From contig JAQVGR010000089.1 in assembly GCA_028696635.1 (NCBI GenBank), forward strand, positions 1 to 6,885: DNA of 6,885 nucleotides, in the 5' to 3' direction. This DNA is from Candidatus Krumholzibacteriia bacterium. Its GTDB lineage: Bacteria > Krumholzibacteriota > Krumholzibacteriia > Krumholzibacteriales > Krumholzibacteriaceae. The position numbers were made by a program, and so were the translations under genes. A model generated the notes under the pieces. It was not told the DNA's origin and ran no database searches. It worked only from the letters and a program-made list of their open reading frames with translations. Positions 5,087-6,885 of this stretch are shown here, in pieces (the stretch's first letter is position 1; every line of letters begins with the position of its first letter).

Positions 5087-6885
5087 ATGAGTGCAAGAGC
5101 GTTACGCATCATGCTGCCGGCGATCATCGCGCCGGCAGTTCTTTTCGGCGCCGGCGCGGTGAGGGGGATCGTCCCGCCGCGCGGGGGCGGACCGATGCCC
5201 GACGGGTTCCGCTCGACGAAGACCGGGCGTCCGGACGCATTCACGCTCAGGCGAGGGTGGATCGAACGGGCCCGCGCCGCCGAGCAGGCCCGGAGCCGGG
5301 CGCCGCTCCCCGGGTACCGGCCGATGACAACGGAGCCCCGGGCCGGGCTGATAGGCCCCGGCCCCCTTTCCGGGACGCTGCGCGTCCCCGTGATAGGCGC
5401 GCGTTACGGCGACTACGCCGATCCTCCCTACTCTCTCGCCTCGCTGCAGGCAGAGCTCTTCGACGGGCCGTGGACGACCGGCACGCTCAGCCGCTATTAC
5501 TCGGAGGCCTCGGGGGGCGTCTTCACCGTTACGGGAGATGTAAGGGGATGGGTTCCGCTCGCGCAGGCGGAGGATTACTATACCGGCGGTCCGGCGCAGG
5601 GATTGGTACCCGAGTATCTCTCACCTTTCCCCGGACTATTCGCGCGCACCGACGAGATGATCTCCGAGGCGGTGGCGGGGATCGACGCCGAGGTCGATTT
5701 CGGCCGGTACGACAACGACGGCCCCGACGGAGTCCCGAATTCGGGTGACGACGACGGCTTCGTCGACGTGCTGATCGTCGTCCATCCGAGCGTCGGGGCG
5801 GAATGCGCCAACTCGCTGCACATGTGGTCTCATTCTTGGCAGTACAGCCTCTGGCGCGAAGGCGGCCAGCCGCTCCCCACCGGCGATCCCGCCGCCGGAG
5901 GGGGGACGATACTCGTCGACGACTACATCGTGGCGCCGATCGTCTCGTGCGACGACCGTCTGATAGAGATCGGGGTCTTCTGTCACGAGCTCGGCCACGC
6001 GCTCGGGCTGCCCGACCTGTACGACTACAACGGCGGGTCGAGCGGGATCGGCTACTGGGGGCTGATGGGGAGCGGGAACTGGAACCGCCCCGAATCCCCC
6101 GCGCATCCGAGCGGCTGGTGCAAGGAGAGGCTCGGCTGGGTCGATGTCGTCGATATCGGCTGGGAGGCCCGGGAGCTCACCCTCGGGCCGGTGATCAACT
6201 CGCGCACCGTCGCCAGGCTCGACCTGCCGACGCGGCGGTTCCGGCGCGCCGTGCCTGCGGCCTCCCCGACCGGCGCGGCGCTCGTCTGCGGGTACACAGT
6301 CGCCGAAGCGACGGCGCGCGGCTGGCCGGGCGGCGCCGGATACGGGAACGAGTGGGAGGAGTCGATATCCCGGGAGTTCGTGTTCGACGGCGCGCGCCCC
6401 GTCACGCTCGAATACGCGATCCAGACGGACCTCGAGGAGGGGTACGATTTTGCCTATACGCTGTTGCGCGTCGGGTCGGCTCCCGCGGAGACTCTGGCGA
6501 CGCTGACCGGCGTCAACGCGCTCGGGCCGGTCCTGCTCGAGCTCGATCCATATCTGCCCGAGGGCGCGGTGGCGACCGGCTGCGAGATCTCGTTCCTGCT
6601 CAGATCGGATTTCAATTTCAGCGACGAGGACGGCCGGTACCGTTCCGTCGAAGGGCGCGCCCTGCTCGTGGACGACATACGCGTCACGGGGGGCGGAGTC
6701 GATTACTTCGCCGATTTCACCGTGCATGCGGGCGGCTGGCACGAGACATCGGCGCCGGCCGAATATTTCATTGTGGAGAGACGGACCCGGACCGGCTTCG
6801 ACGCGCACCTGAAGGGCGAAGGGCTGCTGATCTGGCATGCCGAGCCGAGCACCGCGTGCTCGTACGTGGGCAACAGCGGCGGGAA
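5087..6885 (+). CDS. Secreted M6-family (immune inhibitor A-like) zinc metalloprotease, 3' truncated by window end
   Basis: The frame opens after TGA 5054-5056 and runs from ATG 5087 to the window edge without a stop, giving 599 codons so far. Residues 1-24 form a Sec signal peptide (Arg4, Arg7, then a hydrophobic run ending 'FGAGA'). A prosegment-like stretch follows, then the M6 core: 'LRVPVIGARYGDYADPPYS' (98-116), 'LSRYYSEASGGVFTVTGDVRGW' split around residues 134-155, and an Asp/Asn-rich, calcium-loop-like segment at 208-224. The zinc motif is His300-Glu301-xx-His304 in 'HELGHALGLPDLYD', and a Met-turn-like 'GYWGLMGSGNW' lies at 322-332. About residues 407-550 look like an inserted jelly-roll domain ('YAIQTDLEEGYDFAYTLL', 'LLVDDIRVTG'). 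After it the family motifs resume: 'AEYFIVERRTRTGFDAHLKG' (558-577) and 'GLLIWHAE' (579-586). The role is extracellular or periplasmic protein degradation. No clear ribosome binding site precedes the ATG; the ATG at 5111 is an alternative but would shorten the signal peptide. Confidence 0.93.
   Translation, partial: MSARALRIMLPAIIAPAVLFGAGAVRGIVPPRGGGPMPDGFRSTKTGRPDAFTLRRGWIERARAAEQARSRAPLPGYRPMTTEPRAGLIGPGPLSGTLRVPVIGARYGDYADPPYSLASLQAELFDGPWTTGTLSRYYSEASGGVFTVTGDVRGWVPLAQAEDYYTGGPAQGLVPEYLSPFPGLFARTDEMISEAVAGIDAEVDFGRYDNDGPDGVPNSGDDDGFVDVLIVVHPSVGAECANSLHMWSHSWQYSLWREGGQPLPTGDPAAGGGTILVDDYIVAPIVSCDDRLIEIGVFCHELGHALGLPDLYDYNGGSSGIGYWGLMGSGNWNRPESPAHPSGWCKERLGWVDVVDIGWEARELTLGPVINSRTVARLDLPTRRFRRAVPAASPTGAALVCGYTVAEATARGWPGGAGYGNEWEESISREFVFDGARPVTLEYAIQTDLEEGYDFAYTLLRVGSAPAETLATLTGVNALGPVLLELDPYLPEGAVATGCEISFLLRSDFNFSDEDGRYRSVEGRALLVDDIRVTGGGVDYFADFTVHAGGWHETSAPAEYFIVERRTRTGFDAHLKGEGLLIWHAEPSTACSYVGNSGG

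Noticed and set aside
4432..5244. 270-codon minus-strand frame across the lipoprotein and the start of the protease
   Set aside because: No motif, no ribosome binding site of note, and it crosses two genes with good signals on the other strand.
5636..6838. 400-codon open frame on the minus strand opposite the protease
   Set aside because: The plus-strand frame has a signal peptide, HELGH zinc motif and M6 C-terminal motifs; the antisense frame shows only low-complexity Arg/Ala/Pro-rich sequence.

Overview
The window is a GC-rich bacterial chromosome segment holding four central-metabolism genes and two exported-protein genes. No RNA gene, CRISPR array, insertion sequence, phage gene or integration site is visible. 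The host cannot be named from this sequence. The mix of a methylmalonyl-CoA module, an M6 protease with a 'DNDGPDGVPNSGDDDG'-type calcium-like loop, and a small cohesin-like lipoprotein resembles uncultivated bacteria of the FCB type (Eisenbacteria or Krumholzibacteria-like). That is a recollection-based inference at low confidence.

Left part (1-974): the 3' end of a 3-hydroxybutyryl-CoA dehydrogenase gene on the + strand enters from outside the window. It converges on a minus-strand operon, and a perfect 10-bp hairpin (481-506) sits between the two 3' ends.

Middle (528-4202, minus strand): a three-gene operon reads, in transcription order, acyl-CoA (propionyl-CoA) carboxyltransferase, methylmalonyl-CoA mutase catalytic subunit, methylmalonyl-CoA epimerase. 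Together these interconvert propionyl-CoA, (S)-methylmalonyl-CoA, (R)-methylmalonyl-CoA and succinyl-CoA. They could run as propionate / odd-chain / branched amino-acid breakdown, or in reverse as propionate formation. The biotin carboxylase and biotin carrier, the mutase B12-binding subunit and the MeaB chaperone are not in the window, so the pathway must be completed from elsewhere in the genome.

Centre (4203-4422): a divergent control region. It contains two back-to-back sigma70-like promoters, each with a 17-bp spacer. A near-perfect 14-bp palindrome lies exactly between their -35 boxes. A short leader that can encode a small peptide precedes the right-hand gene.

Right part (4423-6885, plus strand): a small lipoprotein of unrecognised family is followed by a large secreted M6-family (immune inhibitor A-like) zinc metalloprotease. 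The protease reading frame is open to the window edge, so the gene is cut off at its 3' end. An apparent beta-sandwich domain is inserted between its catalytic core and the conserved C-terminal M6 motifs.

Nothing here is a clearly new biological system. The most worthwhile leads are the divergent operator/leader region, the lipoprotein-protease pair and the carboxyltransferase specificity residue.
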